Positions 26,966 to 36,044 of a DNA stretch of 64,000 nucleotides are shown one piece after another. Under the pieces are notes generated by a model, which did no database searches, was not told the origin of the DNA, and worked only from the letters and a program-made list of their open reading frames with translations. The translations under genes were made by a program, and so were the position numbers. Source of the stretch: Streptantibioticus cattleyicolor NRRL 8057 = DSM 46488 (GTDB taxonomy: Bacteria > Actinomycetota > Actinomycetes > Streptomycetales > Streptomycetaceae); assembly GCF_000240165.1 (NCBI RefSeq), contig NC_017586.1:4092001-4156000 (forward strand), in the 5' to 3' direction. The first letter of the stretch is position 1. The number at the start of each line of letters is the position of its first letter.

Positions 26966-27214
26966 ATGGAGGGCGTGAACGCATCCCTCGTCCTCGCCGC
27001 CACGCCCCTGGTGACCCTCGCCGACTTCGACAAGAACAAGGTCACACCCGGTCTGCTGGGCTTCGTGATCTTCGCGGCGCTCGGTGCCGCCACATGGTTC
27101 CTGATGAAGAGCATGAGCAAGCAGTTCAAGAAGGTGACCTTCGAGGAGGAGCCGGAGCCGGCCCGGGCCCCGGCGGAGCCGTCGTCGGACGGCGCCTCCT
27201 CCACCGACGGCTGA
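26966..27214 (+). CDS. Small membrane protein downstream of mca
   Basis: 82 residues. One hydrophobic helix (GLLGFVIFAALGAATWFLM) is preceded by VTLADFDKNKVTP and followed by a basic stretch and an acidic Glu/Pro/Ser tail. It starts 4 bp after the mca stop, so it is cotranscribed. GTG 26975 is an alternative start. A partner of this kind next to mca is, from memory, common in Streptomyces; function unknown. Confidence 0.8.
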   Translation: MEGVNASLVLAATPLVTLADFDKNKVTPGLLGFVIFAALGAATWFLMKSMSKQFKKVTFEEEPEPARAPAEPSSDGASSTDG

Positions 27215-27224
27215 CGTCCCGGCG

Positions 27225-27264
27225 ACGGCCGGCACCGACGGCTTCCCGCCGCGGTGCCGGCCGT
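27225..27264. terminator. Bidirectional hairpin terminator
   Basis: ACGGCCGGCACCG (27225-27237) and CGGTGCCGGCCGT (27252-27264) form a perfect 13-bp stem with a 14-nt loop between two convergent genes. Confidence 0.7.
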
Positions 27265-27272
27265 GCCGTGGT

Positions 27273-27833
27273 TCAGCCGCGGTTCAGCTCGTGGCCGGCC
27301 TCCTGGCTGCGCAGCATCCAGTGGCCGGGTGCCACCCGGCGGCGCTCGGCGGCCCGGTGGTCGCACGCGTGCCGCATCCGCATGGCCGCCGAGCGGTGCT
27401 CCAGGTCGGTGCGGCCCAGCTCCCGCGCGGTCCCCGTCACCGTCAGCAGCCGCCCGCCGGGGGCGCACCGGAAGCTGTCGGCGCGCAGGGTCATCCGCAT
27501 GTGGCCGATCTGCCCGGTGACGGTACGGATCGGGCGCACCGCGCGCCCCATGGCCTCACTCTCCGGCATCAGCCGCAGCGTGCGGCCGGCCCGCTCGGCC
27601 AGCTCCACCACGATGACCGGCCGCTCACCGCCCCGGACGGTGGCGATGCCGTGGTACGCCCGTCCGCCGCGGAACGTCGCGTCGAACGCGTACGGCGCCC
27701 CCTTCAGATAGGAGGCGCCACTGCCGCACACCACCCGCTCGGCGGCGTGGGCGCCCGGCGCGGCGAGCGGGAACATGGCGATGGCGGCGGCGGTGGCGGT
27801 CAGGGCGACCGCCACCCGCGAGACTGTTCGCAT
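27273..27833 (-). CDS. Secreted protein of unknown function
   Basis: 186 residues. The signal peptide MRTVSRVAVALTATAAAIAMFPLAAPGAHA ends in an AHA-A cleavage site. The mature part starts AERVVCGSGASYLKGAPYAFDATFRGGRAYHGI and is rich in Arg and beta-type sequence, with three cysteines (VVCGSG, FRCAPG, HACDH). No family is recognised. CGAGGAGTC lies upstream of the ATG. Confidence 0.72.
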   Translation of the reverse strand: MRTVSRVAVALTATAAAIAMFPLAAPGAHAAERVVCGSGASYLKGAPYAFDATFRGGRAYHGIATVRGGERPVIVVELAERAGRTLRLMPESEAMGRAVRPIRTVTGQIGHMRMTLRADSFRCAPGGRLLTVTGTARELGRTDLEHRSAAMRMRHACDHRAAERRRVAPGHWMLRSQEAGHELNRG

Positions 27834-27983
27834 GGGGACTCCTCGTGGGGGGATGACGATGTGTCATCATCTGATTACCCGATCATCTGGGCAGCCCCTA
27901 CCGGTTCACTCCGGACGGTGACTGCGGTGCGCCCGCCCGGCCGCAGGGGGTGCGGAGTGGGGGGGCGGGCCGGGGAGATGGCT

Positions 27984-28056
27984 TGGCCGTGGTGTCCGGA
28001 GGCGTTGGAGGAGGCTCGGCGCCGGGGGGGGGTGCCGGTGTTGCTGAGCGTAGGGT
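27984..28056 (+). pseudogene. yyaL 5' fragment, copy 1
   Basis: 73 bp that match 28867-28937 almost base for base (encoding [22 protein letters not shown]), but with a longer G run (frameshift) and no start codon. It lies left of the Uma2 gene, while copy 2 lies right of it, so Uma2 is bracketed by direct repeats of yyaL 5' sequence. Confidence 0.75.
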
Positions 28057-28068
28057 CTCGCTGTCAGG

Positions 28069-28635
28069 TCAGATGGTGCCGAGGTCCACAGTGACGGAGA
28101 AGGGCGCGGCAGCCTTGATCGCGCCGGTGAACATCTCGCCGTCCCGGTAGACCTTGGTGGCGGGGTCTAGGACGTAGGTGTAGATGATCGGGACACCGGT
28201 CGCGGCCTGTTCGACGCGCCAGTAGAAGGGGATGCCTGCCTTGGCGTACTGGTCCACCTTGACGATCCGGTCGGTCGTCTCCGAACCGGGCGACACGACC
28301 TCTACCACCAGCAACACGTGTTCGGGGCGGGTGGGCGTGAGGTCGATGGTCTCCGCGCGGTAGACGACGACGTCCGGACGGCGGTTGGTGAGCGGGACGT
28401 CCTGCAGGCGGACGTCGAAGTCCGTGTCGGCGTTCCAGTCCGGGCCCGCGGCGGCGTCCAGGGCATTGGCCAGGATCCGGGCCAGCCGGTTGTGCCGCTT
28501 GGAGGCGCTCGGGCTCACGACGACCATCCCGTCCACGATCTCGATGCCGGCGCACTGCTCCTCGGACCAGGAGTCGTACTGTTCCGCGCTGATCTGCGTA
28601 TGCATCCACGCGGGCGCCACCATCTCGGCGGTCAT
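28069..28635 (-). CDS. Uma2-family (DUF820) putative endonuclease
   Basis: 188 residues. The restriction-like fold shows the acidic cluster G(I)[45 protein letters not shown] and [35 protein letters not shown]. The D...ExV...K arrangement is that of Uma2 proteins, which are present in many copies in Streptomyces. Biological role is unknown. It is flanked by yyaL fragments on both sides. Confidence 0.9.
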   Translation of the reverse strand: MTAEMVAPAWMHTQISAEQYDSWSEEQCAGIEIVDGMVVVSPSASKRHNRLARILANALDAAAGPDWNADTDFDVRLQDVPLTNRRPDVVVYRAETIDLTPTRPEHVLLVVEVVSPGSETTDRIVKVDQYAKAGIPFYWRVEQAATGVPIIYTYVLDPATKVYRDGEMFTGAIKAAAPFSVTVDLGTI

Positions 28636-28800
28636 GGTGTACCTCCTTCGAGGAGCCCCGACGGTCCAGCGCTGCTGTGCTCAGCGTACTGTCCTGTTCA
28701 ACCTGCCACGGCTACCGCTGCCGCAGGCAGTTGCGCCAAGCGAGGCAGGGCCCGTACGGACCGCCCTGCCCGGGGCGGGCGTTGTGAGAGGCTGGCCGAT

Positions 28801-28962
28801 ATGAACCGGTTGGCTGGCTCGACCTCGCCCTACCTCCTCCAGCACGCGGACAACCCGGTCGACTGGTGGCCGTGGTGTCCGGAGGCGTTCGAGGAGGCTC
28901 GTCGCCGGGGGGTGCCGGTGTTGCTGAGCGTGGGGTATTCCAGTTGTCACTGGTGCCAATGA
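28801..28962 (+). pseudogene. yyaL 5' end, copy 2 (displaced native start)
   Basis: 53 codons, [20 protein letters not shown] ... [13 protein letters not shown] then TGA. This is the exact N terminus of DUF255/YyaL thioredoxin-domain proteins and stops within the CHWCH motif, at codons CAC TGG TGC CA-. The rest of the gene lies 15.5 kb away at 44428-46296. High-GC codon use here resembles the host, so this is probably the original start region, separated by the island. Confidence 0.85.
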
Positions 28963-29365
28963 CCGCTCCGTAGTCATCCGGTAACAGAACGAGCATTTTG
29001 CGCCGTCGAGTCTCCTCGAACACCTCAGGCCTCAAGGCCGTCAGTCGACTGGCTTCTCAGCCTGCTGAAGCAGATAAGGCGAGGTCACGCCAGCTACAGG
29101 GTTCGCGCGAGACAGCTTCTCACACTGTCCCGATCACCAAGCATGGAACCCGCGCCCCTCCTGCTGCTTGGCCGATCTCCGCTCATGCGCCATCACGTGG
29201 TGGATGGGGCCGCCCGGGATCGGGCGCGCGTCACGAGAGAGGGAGCCGCGCCGTATCGGACAGCACCGAGGCGATCCACAACTGGCTTGCCGAACTCGCC
29301 GCTCCGGCGCCCGTAGCCGGGTGATCGACCTGGGCTGCGGGCTGCCGGACCCACGCTTGCGGCAC
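28963..29365. other. Left island margin without a convincing gene
   Basis: About 400 bp. At 29001-29026 an inverted, degenerate match (22-23 of 26 bases) to yyaL copy 2 (28882-28907) is visible. Plus-strand codons near 29250-29325 read STEAIHNWLAELAAPAPVAG, which resembles the start of a cyclodeaminase-type protein but is cut off by a stop. I see no intact gene here. Confidence 0.5.
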
Positions 29366-29599
29366 TCAGTCCGTCCCGGACTCCGTAGTGATCGGTAGGG
29401 TCGGGGAGTTCATACAAGTACGTTCGATCCTATTGTCCTGGCTCCCAGTCCCGAGTAGCGCCGAGATGCTTGCCAATTTCGCCGCGGACCAGGCAGGTGA
29501 CAGAGCGAGCTGCTCCTCGACCCAGGCGTCGATCTTCTCGTCACCGCTTGCGCTCACCGCGGGTGATGCATCAGGGCGTTGATGTGATAGGCGGCTCAT
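29366..29599 (-). CDS. Small hypothetical protein
   Basis: 77 residues, MSRLSHQRPDASPAVSASGDEKIDAWVEEQLALSPAWSAAKLASISALLG, a mostly helical protein. The DEKIDAWVEEQLA...PxWSxxKxxxIxxLLG pattern resembles short proteins seen near actinomycete mobile DNA; I cannot give a function. It lies downstream of the pPIWI-RE gene on the same strand and may be the last gene of that operon. Confidence 0.45.
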   Translation of the reverse strand: MSRLSHQRPDASPAVSASGDEKIDAWVEEQLALSPAWSAAKLASISALLGTGSQDNRIERTCMNSPTLPITTESGTD

Positions 29600-29667
29600 A
29601 CTCCATTTTCTGGACAGAGGCGGTCGGGGTCCACGAAATGCAGTCCTGGGCGCCCCACGGCTGAGGG

Positions 29668-32652
29668 TCATGCGTCGATGCCGTTGTCGCCATTCATCGC
29701 GTCTGCGAGCACCTTCAGCGATTCGGGGTCCGTGGGTGCGGAGCGGCGGTATTGCGGGTGGTCGAGGTCCATCTGGAGCGCTGCATGTTGGGGGGCCGCA
29801 TACCGGGTGCGGTCGGACCAGGCAATGGCTTGGTGGCTGAGGCGGGCGGCGGCGACGGCGAGGTGTTCGCGCTGGTAGTCGGGCTTGGTGCACATGGGCG
29901 TGATTTCGCGGGTGCTCATGGCGTACCAGGGTGCGTTAAGTTCGTTTTCCTTGCGCTCGTCGGCGTTCTCGGAGGCGTTGCCCGGTTCGGCGCGCCAGCG
30001 GGTCTTGTACTGGCCGTGGCGCTTCTTGCCGTAGTTGCGCGGTTCGGTGTAGAGGAACCAGGGGTGGCCTTCGGGGCGTTCGGCCGGGTAGTACAGGTCG
30101 CTGGACGTTTTGAGGGTTTTCTCCTTGCCGTTCTTCAGTTTCTCTGTCACGTAGGCGAGACGGGGCATCTCCTCTTGGTCGCAGTTGAGGCGGATGATGC
30201 TCACCGGAGTGGCGTGGGCCGGAAGTCCGGTGCTGGGGAGCCATAGGCGCGAGTCGGTGGCGTCGGGCTGCTTGCCTTGCTTGTTGTTGTTGAGGCCGGG
30301 CCACATCCTGCGGCAGGCTTTGCCGTCGATGATGAGGGCGTAGGGGAGGTCGTCGAGTTCGTCGGCGAGGTCGTGCAGGGCGAGTTTGACGTCGTGGCCG
30401 GCCTGGGTCCAGCGCTGGATCTCGTTGTCGCCGTCAGCTCGGTGGAGGGGGTAGTTGGCGGCGTGGAAGCGGGCCTGGGCGGTGGGGTAAGGCTCCCAGA
30501 CCGGGCTGAGGTTGCTCCAGCCAAGCATCCGCCAGGCGCCTTCTGGAGTGTCCGGCGGGATGATCACGCTGGCGGTGACGATCCGCTTGGGCTCGCCGCG
30601 GAACCTTCGGTCGGTGGCCTGCTTGCGGATGTGGACGCCGCACCAGGCGATGCGGGGGATCGGATAGGGGTCGTCCGGGCCGTAGAGCGCTTCCTCGAAG
30701 CGGGCGTCGATGATGCCGCAGGAGCGGTAGAGGTCGAGGAGTCCCATGTAGACGCGGTGGTCGTCGTACGGCTTCTTCGGGACGGTGAGGAGCTGGTCGC
30801 CCGTGGCGCCGTCGCGCTGGCGGCCGACGAGGTACTGGCTGGGGACGAGCGTGGCAGCGAGGGCGCGCCTGGTCTGGAATTTCGCGTCGTTGTCCTCCAA
30901 GGCCCTCTGCACCTCGGAGGACTTCAGCTGCTTGTGTTCCTCCCCGGCGATGGGCTTCTCGGTTTCGCACCAGGCGGCCAGCATGATGCCCGGTTCGCTG
31001 TAGGCGTCGATCACGGCGCGGGTGTCGGCGGCCCGGGTTGCGGCCGGACCGTGGGCCAGAAGGTCCTTGGCGTAGTGGAAGATCGCTTCCACGCCGGGCG
31101 CCAGCGCAATGCGCTCGCCGTCCACGCTGCGGTCGATGTCGGACGGGTCGAGGCCGTAGGAGTGCGCCAGCCCGTGAAGCATGCGCATCCGGGTCGGTGC
31201 CTCGTAGTACAGGCACAGAATCCGTAGCGTCTTGTAGCCGGCTGCTTCGATAGAGCGCTGGATGCTGGCGGGGTCCGGCAGGCCGACGAGGTCGATGTAC
31301 CGGTTGTCCTTCTTGCGGGCGGCCTTCTCCGAGGCCGAGATGGTCTCGAAGGGGCGTGGCGAGAAGACGCTGCCCTTGGACTTGAGCTCCAGCAGGCGGG
31401 CGGTGCCGCCGAAGGCGCGTTCGATCTGGTCGCGGAGCAACTCCAGGTGATAGAGGCCGGCGCCGGTGCCGACGGCGTACCACTTCGGCGGAGTGGGTAC
31501 GACGGGGCGGACGGTTCCGGGCGCCGGGGTCAGGAGGGTGGGGCGTTTTCCGTTCTCGTCGCGGGTGTTCCACAGATCCCGCTCCCGCTGGACGCGGCTC
31601 TCCACCGCGTTGAGGGCGGTACGGTCGGCGTCCAGCTTTGCGAGGATCTCCATGGCGTAGGTGTTGGCCTGCCGCAGGCCCCGGCCGTCCAGGGTTACCT
31701 TCAGCAGCGGTCGGCTGGCTCCTTGGTCGACGAGGGCGGTGCGGGAGAAGATCAGGGCGTTGTTGACGCGCCGCACGTGGGCGTCAGTGTTGATGATCGG
31801 GTGGTCGACCGCGGTGTAGGTGGCCATCTTGACGGTCATCCTGGACATGGCGTACTGGAGCCTGCTGGGGCTCGCGTCCGTGGGCCAGTCCCGGGTGAGG
31901 TCGTCGGCTTTGATGGGGTGCCCGCGGCCGGCGAAGACCGGGCCGATGGGGTGGTCCCAGGCGACGAGGCTTCCGTCGTTGGCCGGCCGGTAGTGCACCT
32001 CGGCCCGGGCGCCCTCGCCCTCGGCGGGCTGCCAGTCGACGATCCGTTCCTTGGTCTCGCCCTTCTTGTCGATGTACTTCTCCGTGACGCCTTCCATCTT
32101 CTGGTCGATCAGCGGTACGGCGGCGAGGCGCTTGGCGATGTGCCACTTCACGGCTTCGTACGCCCAGTTGGGAGGGTTGACCACGCCTTCGTCCCCGGTG
32201 GCGAGGATGTGCTCGGCCAGCGGCAGGCGGCGTGCCGGGGTGGCGGCGATCAGCGTGGCGAGGCGGGAGTCGACCTGGAAGGGAATCTCGTCGAGGGGGA
32301 TCTTCCGGACGATTCCTTCCAGGAATGTGAAGACCTTCGCCAGGGTCTTGGGCGTGATCTCGGTGAGGCTCACCATGTACCGCAGGTGCTTGTCGAGGTG
32401 GACGTAGCCGTCGGCGAGTTGCTGCAGTACGGTCACGACGATGGAGTAGGGGACGAGGAAGGCGTCTTCCTCGCGCTGGTCGCGGATCGCCTTGGCGTTC
32501 GCGCGGGCTGTCTTCTGCAGGCCGCGCCATTCGTTGCGCGTGTCGTCGTCGCACTCCCAGACAAACGCCTCCATGCCCTTCAGGAGGTCGGTGGTGCAGT
32601 GGATTGCCGTGGTGTGCGCGGTCAGATCGCGCTCGGCGGCACGTCGCCCCAT
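29668..32652 (-). CDS. pPIWI-RE family protein (PIWI/RNase H module)
   Basis: 994 residues. The N-terminal about 400 residues (WECDDDTRNEWRGLQKTARANAKAIR ... YVHLDKHLRYMVSLTEITPKTLAKVF) correspond to the DUF3962/X module. The C-terminal region (about 600-980) is the RNase-H-fold PIWI domain: KTLRILCLYYEAPTRMRML, ALIIDGKACRRMWPGLNNN with a candidate catalytic Asp near residue 775, VSIIRLNCDQEEMPRLAYV, and the closing PWYAMSTREITPMC...REHLAVAAARLSHQAI. Family knowledge (Burroughs, Iyer and Aravind) predicts nucleic-acid-guided or R-loop-directed defence with a helicase and REase, both encoded just upstream. ATG 32652 has GGGG-rich ribosome sequence. Confidence 0.85.
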   Translation of the reverse strand: MGRRAAERDLTAHTTAIHCTTDLLKGMEAFVWECDDDTRNEWRGLQKTARANAKAIRDQREEDAFLVPYSIVVTVLQQLADGYVHLDKHLRYMVSLTEITPKTLAKVFTFLEGIVRKIPLDEIPFQVDSRLATLIAATPARRLPLAEHILATGDEGVVNPPNWAYEAVKWHIAKRLAAVPLIDQKMEGVTEKYIDKKGETKERIVDWQPAEGEGARAEVHYRPANDGSLVAWDHPIGPVFAGRGHPIKADDLTRDWPTDASPSRLQYAMSRMTVKMATYTAVDHPIINTDAHVRRVNNALIFSRTALVDQGASRPLLKVTLDGRGLRQANTYAMEILAKLDADRTALNAVESRVQRERDLWNTRDENGKRPTLLTPAPGTVRPVVPTPPKWYAVGTGAGLYHLELLRDQIERAFGGTARLLELKSKGSVFSPRPFETISASEKAARKKDNRYIDLVGLPDPASIQRSIEAAGYKTLRILCLYYEAPTRMRMLHGLAHSYGLDPSDIDRSVDGERIALAPGVEAIFHYAKDLLAHGPAATRAADTRAVIDAYSEPGIMLAAWCETEKPIAGEEHKQLKSSEVQRALEDNDAKFQTRRALAATLVPSQYLVGRQRDGATGDQLLTVPKKPYDDHRVYMGLLDLYRSCGIIDARFEEALYGPDDPYPIPRIAWCGVHIRKQATDRRFRGEPKRIVTASVIIPPDTPEGAWRMLGWSNLSPVWEPYPTAQARFHAANYPLHRADGDNEIQRWTQAGHDVKLALHDLADELDDLPYALIIDGKACRRMWPGLNNNKQGKQPDATDSRLWLPSTGLPAHATPVSIIRLNCDQEEMPRLAYVTEKLKNGKEKTLKTSSDLYYPAERPEGHPWFLYTEPRNYGKKRHGQYKTRWRAEPGNASENADERKENELNAPWYAMSTREITPMCTKPDYQREHLAVAAARLSHQAIAWSDRTRYAAPQHAALQMDLDHPQYRRSAPTDPESLKVLADAMNGDNGIDA

Positions 32653-32714
32653 TCCGCGGTCCCCTTCTCTGTCGTCGTCCTGGGTGGGTTGGTTGGCTAC
32701 TGGCTTGGACGGTG

Positions 32715-35700
32715 CTATAGGTCGGCGTCGGGCACACCCGCGTACGACAGAAACGCCTGCAGGGCCTGGCCGTAGAGCTCGTTCATGATCCGCTTCTGCT
32801 CCCGTGTCCAGTTGCCGTGGATCCGCTGGATGATGCTGGCCAGGTCGGAGCTGAACTTCGTGTCGTGCAGGGAGTGGTCGACGATGTGGAGGGTCATGTC
32901 CGTCTCGCCTCGGCGTGCGCGGCCGGCGAGCTGCACGAGTTGGACGAGCATGCCCGCGATGAGTTCCTCCTGCAGTTCGTGGGCCATCTGCGAGAACCGC
33001 GACGGTGAGTGCAGGATGCGCCGCAGCTGGCGCCACGATGCGTCGCGGGCTTTCTCGATCGCCAGCAGCGGATCGGCGCAACCGCCTGATGGAAGGGCGT
33101 TGATGCCGGCTGCGTTGACCGAGCCGTGGATCCACTCGGTGTCCTCGATGCTCAGGACCGGTCGCACGCACAGGAAGATCTCGCTGACGGCGGAGCGGGT
33201 ACCGACGACGATGTTCAGGCCCCGGGCAATCACGGCCAGTGGGGCGATGAGGATCTCGCCGTGTTTGGGGAAGGCCTCAAGTTCCTCGCGCACCATGCGG
33301 CGGACGTGGGAGGGCAGGTGCTGTTCGTAGTCCCGTTTGTGGAAGTCCTTGACCAGCAGGCAGATGCGGTGGCGAAGACCCTCGGCCTGCGCGAGGCCGT
33401 GAGCGAGATAAGCGCACTGTTCGTAGGAGTTGGCGGTCAGAATCACCCGCGCCCGGTCCTCGTCCCGCCTTTCGTTTCGCTCTTCCAGGCGCCGCAGCCG
33501 TCGGTCCAGGTGCTGCTCGTACAGCAGCCGGCCGAGGTCCCGTAGAACCGCGGGTTTCTTGTCTGCCCAGATGCCGCCTACGCGCAGAGCCTCGCGCTCA
33601 TCGCCGGAGTTCGGGTCGATGACGGGGGTGGCACGGGTGACGATGGAGCGCGGCCTGGTATCGGGCAGCCACCATTTCACCGGGGCGTGGACGTGCTCCT
33701 GGACGGCCTGGGGGAAGTAGGCGGTGGCGGACAGCCCGAGCACCGGGCGTTGGACACCGGCGACCATGAGGGCCGTGAGTCCGCCGAGTTCGGAGACGAA
33801 GGTGTGGGGGTCGCCTTCAAAGCAGCGAGAGAGCAGTTCGGCCTCGCTCTCCTTGGCTTCGAGGCCACGGATCTGGTAGCCGCTGATGGAGCGCCCGAGC
33901 GTGGAGAGCGGGTACAGGACGGTCACTGTGCTCTTGTGAAGCCCGTCGAGGATCTTGCGGACGGAGGCCAGGTCGAGGTGGCTCAGCGCGGAGGCCTGGC
34001 GGCGCAGGTTGTCCAGGCTGACGTCGAGATCGCGGAGGATGGTGCGGGTGGCGAGGAGGTTCACCACCGCGGCCCGGTCGTTGGCGACGGGGACGGCTTC
34101 GCTCAGCAGACCGTGGAGTGCCTGCTGGACGAGGGAGAGGAAGTTCTCACTGCGGGGCGAGGTCAGCGCGGCCAAGGCTCGTTGCAGGGCGCCCCAGTCC
34201 GCCGAGGCGGGGTGGTCGGTGCTGTCGGCCGGTTCGGGCGCGTTCCACCGCTCGGGCATGATGTCTTCGAGGAAGCGGAAGAGCTGCGGGGGAACCGCGT
34301 CGGCGCTGGGCGCCAGGTCGGGGAAGAGCAGTTGGAGGATCTCGCGGTCGCGGGAATGGGTCAGACGCCATCCGTCATTGTCGCGCCCGGCGGCGCCCCA
34401 CCCCTCGGCCTCGTTGCCGGGATTGAGCTTCAGGGCGCGAGAGCAGAGCCACAGCAGCAGGAACTCCGCCATCAAGCGGGCGTGGCTGACCGGGGACAGG
34501 ATCTGTTCCTGGTTCTCGCTTGGCAGCCGCTTGGCGTCCTGGTCGATCTCCCGCAGGGCGCTGTCCCGCTTGCGGGAGGCCAGCACGACGGAGGAGGTGC
34601 AGCGGCCGATCGCGGTCTTCTGGAAGGCGTCGACCTCATCCACGATTAGTGCGTCGAACGAGCGCAGTGCCAGTTCCAGGGCGCTCACGCCAGCGGTGCC
34701 GCGGGCCTGGCCGCGCCACTCGTGCCCGTCGATGACGGCTCCGACCCGCAGGGCGCCGTCCAGGAGGTTGGCGTGGTTGGTGACCACGATGTCTGCCTCG
34801 GCCGCCTCGTAGACGGGGCGGAACTTGTCGCACACCGGGAGGTAGGGGCAGGCGTGCCGCTTGGCGCTGTCCGCTGCCGGCGCGATGAGCGTCAGGCAGT
34901 TTTCCTCCCCAGGCGGATAAAGGTCAGGCGGGTCCATGAGGACGCGCTGCGCGCACCCGTAGGCAAGGTGGGCGATGTCACGTTGTCCTCGCAGGTTCCA
35001 CTCGGTGATCTTGGCCGAGGGGGTCAGCGCGGCGTAGTCCATGGCCCGCTTGTGCATGCTGGCGGCCGACATCAGCGGCACGCAGGTGGCCAACTTGTCG
35101 AGCTTCCCGGTTTCGTAGAGCCAACCGAGGTCGTTGTTGATGTCCCAGGCCATGTTGAGCGTGGCGCGCACATCGGTGAGCGCGATGGCTAACCGATACC
35201 CGTGGAGGACCGCCCAGGAGGCCATGACGCGTACGAGCACCGTCTTGCCACTGCCGGTCGGCGCGTTGAGCACCTGCAGCAAGCCAGACAGCAGGTCCAG
35301 CTCGGAGAGCTCACCACTGGCGCTGCTCTTGAGGTCGCTGAGGAACTTCTTCAGCACCGTGTGCAGGTAAGCCACCGACTCGTCGCGTTCTGACAGCCAC
35401 TGCGCGACTTCCAACAGCTCCTCCACGGGCGCCGAGATCCGCTCGCATGCCGGCGCGGTCACCAGCCGCGGAAGCGCCTCGTGCCCGGGTGCCTTCTCGA
35501 ACAGTGGGGTAGCAGGGAACTCGATCTCCCGGCTGGTGACCCCGTGCTCCTGGCCCAGGTAGGTGGTCCTGGTCTTCCACACGCCCGGCCCGGCGAACTC
35601 AGCGGCCTTGGGCCGCTTCCCCGGTGTGAAGAACCGCCCGGTCAGGCGTTCGGCATGGCCGAGGAAGTCACCCCCGATCTTCAGCAGCGCGGCTTCCGCC

Positions 35701-36044
35701 GCGAAAGGATCACCGCCGACCAGGGTGACTGTGCCACCCGACCTGTCATATCCGTCACCCTCCGGAGCGAGCTTGCCCACGAACGCCAGGACGGCCGACT
35801 TGAACGCCTTCGGGTTGCACCACTCGGCCGGCATCAGCTGCCCCACTTGGCGGACCACGCGTCGCTCGGCGAGCGTCAGCATCGGCCACTGGTCCCACGC
35901 CTGCGGCTTGCGGGCGGCGAAGTACGCCGCGTCCCTGAAGGAGGCCACTACGTTGCCATCGGCGTCCTTGCGCCTCATGCAGTGCGAGGCCAAGGCGAGG
36001 GCTCCGATCAGGCCGGCCTCCGCACCGGTCAGTTCTCCGTTCAC
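32715..36044 (-). CDS. DinG-like helicase of the pPIWI-RE system
   Basis: 1109 residues. Walker A NAPTGSGKTVLVRVMASW lies near residue 265 and the DExH-type box FDALIVDEVDAFQ near 470. Cysteines around CAQRVLMDPP, CLTLIAPA and CPYLPVCDKF could hold an Fe-S cluster, as in DinG/XPD helicases. The C-terminal helicase half includes ARVILTANSYEQCAYLAHGLAQ and GEILIAPLAVIARGLNIV, and LVQLVQLAGRARRGETDM as motif VI. The GTG start overlaps the REase stop (GTGA) and has GGGAGGGACGGG upstream. It is the middle gene of the three-gene island. Confidence 0.87.
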   Translation of the reverse strand: MNGELTGAEAGLIGALALASHCMRRKDADGNVVASFRDAAYFAARKPQAWDQWPMLTLAERRVVRQVGQLMPAEWCNPKAFKSAVLAFVGKLAPEGDGYDRSGGTVTLVGGDPFAAEAALLKIGGDFLGHAERLTGRFFTPGKRPKAAEFAGPGVWKTRTTYLGQEHGVTSREIEFPATPLFEKAPGHEALPRLVTAPACERISAPVEELLEVAQWLSERDESVAYLHTVLKKFLSDLKSSASGELSELDLLSGLLQVLNAPTGSGKTVLVRVMASWAVLHGYRLAIALTDVRATLNMAWDINNDLGWLYETGKLDKLATCVPLMSAASMHKRAMDYAALTPSAKITEWNLRGQRDIAHLAYGCAQRVLMDPPDLYPPGEENCLTLIAPAADSAKRHACPYLPVCDKFRPVYEAAEADIVVTNHANLLDGALRVGAVIDGHEWRGQARGTAGVSALELALRSFDALIVDEVDAFQKTAIGRCTSSVVLASRKRDSALREIDQDAKRLPSENQEQILSPVSHARLMAEFLLLWLCSRALKLNPGNEAEGWGAAGRDNDGWRLTHSRDREILQLLFPDLAPSADAVPPQLFRFLEDIMPERWNAPEPADSTDHPASADWGALQRALAALTSPRSENFLSLVQQALHGLLSEAVPVANDRAAVVNLLATRTILRDLDVSLDNLRRQASALSHLDLASVRKILDGLHKSTVTVLYPLSTLGRSISGYQIRGLEAKESEAELLSRCFEGDPHTFVSELGGLTALMVAGVQRPVLGLSATAYFPQAVQEHVHAPVKWWLPDTRPRSIVTRATPVIDPNSGDEREALRVGGIWADKKPAVLRDLGRLLYEQHLDRRLRRLEERNERRDEDRARVILTANSYEQCAYLAHGLAQAEGLRHRICLLVKDFHKRDYEQHLPSHVRRMVREELEAFPKHGEILIAPLAVIARGLNIVVGTRSAVSEIFLCVRPVLSIEDTEWIHGSVNAAGINALPSGGCADPLLAIEKARDASWRQLRRILHSPSRFSQMAHELQEELIAGMLVQLVQLAGRARRGETDMTLHIVDHSLHDTKFSSDLASIIQRIHGNWTREQKRIMNELYGQALQAFLSYAGVPDADL

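Noticed and set aside
28998-29324. 108-codon frame in the left island margin
   Set aside because: Only the last 20 residues look protein-like (cyclodeaminase-type start); the rest is noise overlapping an inverted yyaL fragment, and no ribosome site is present.
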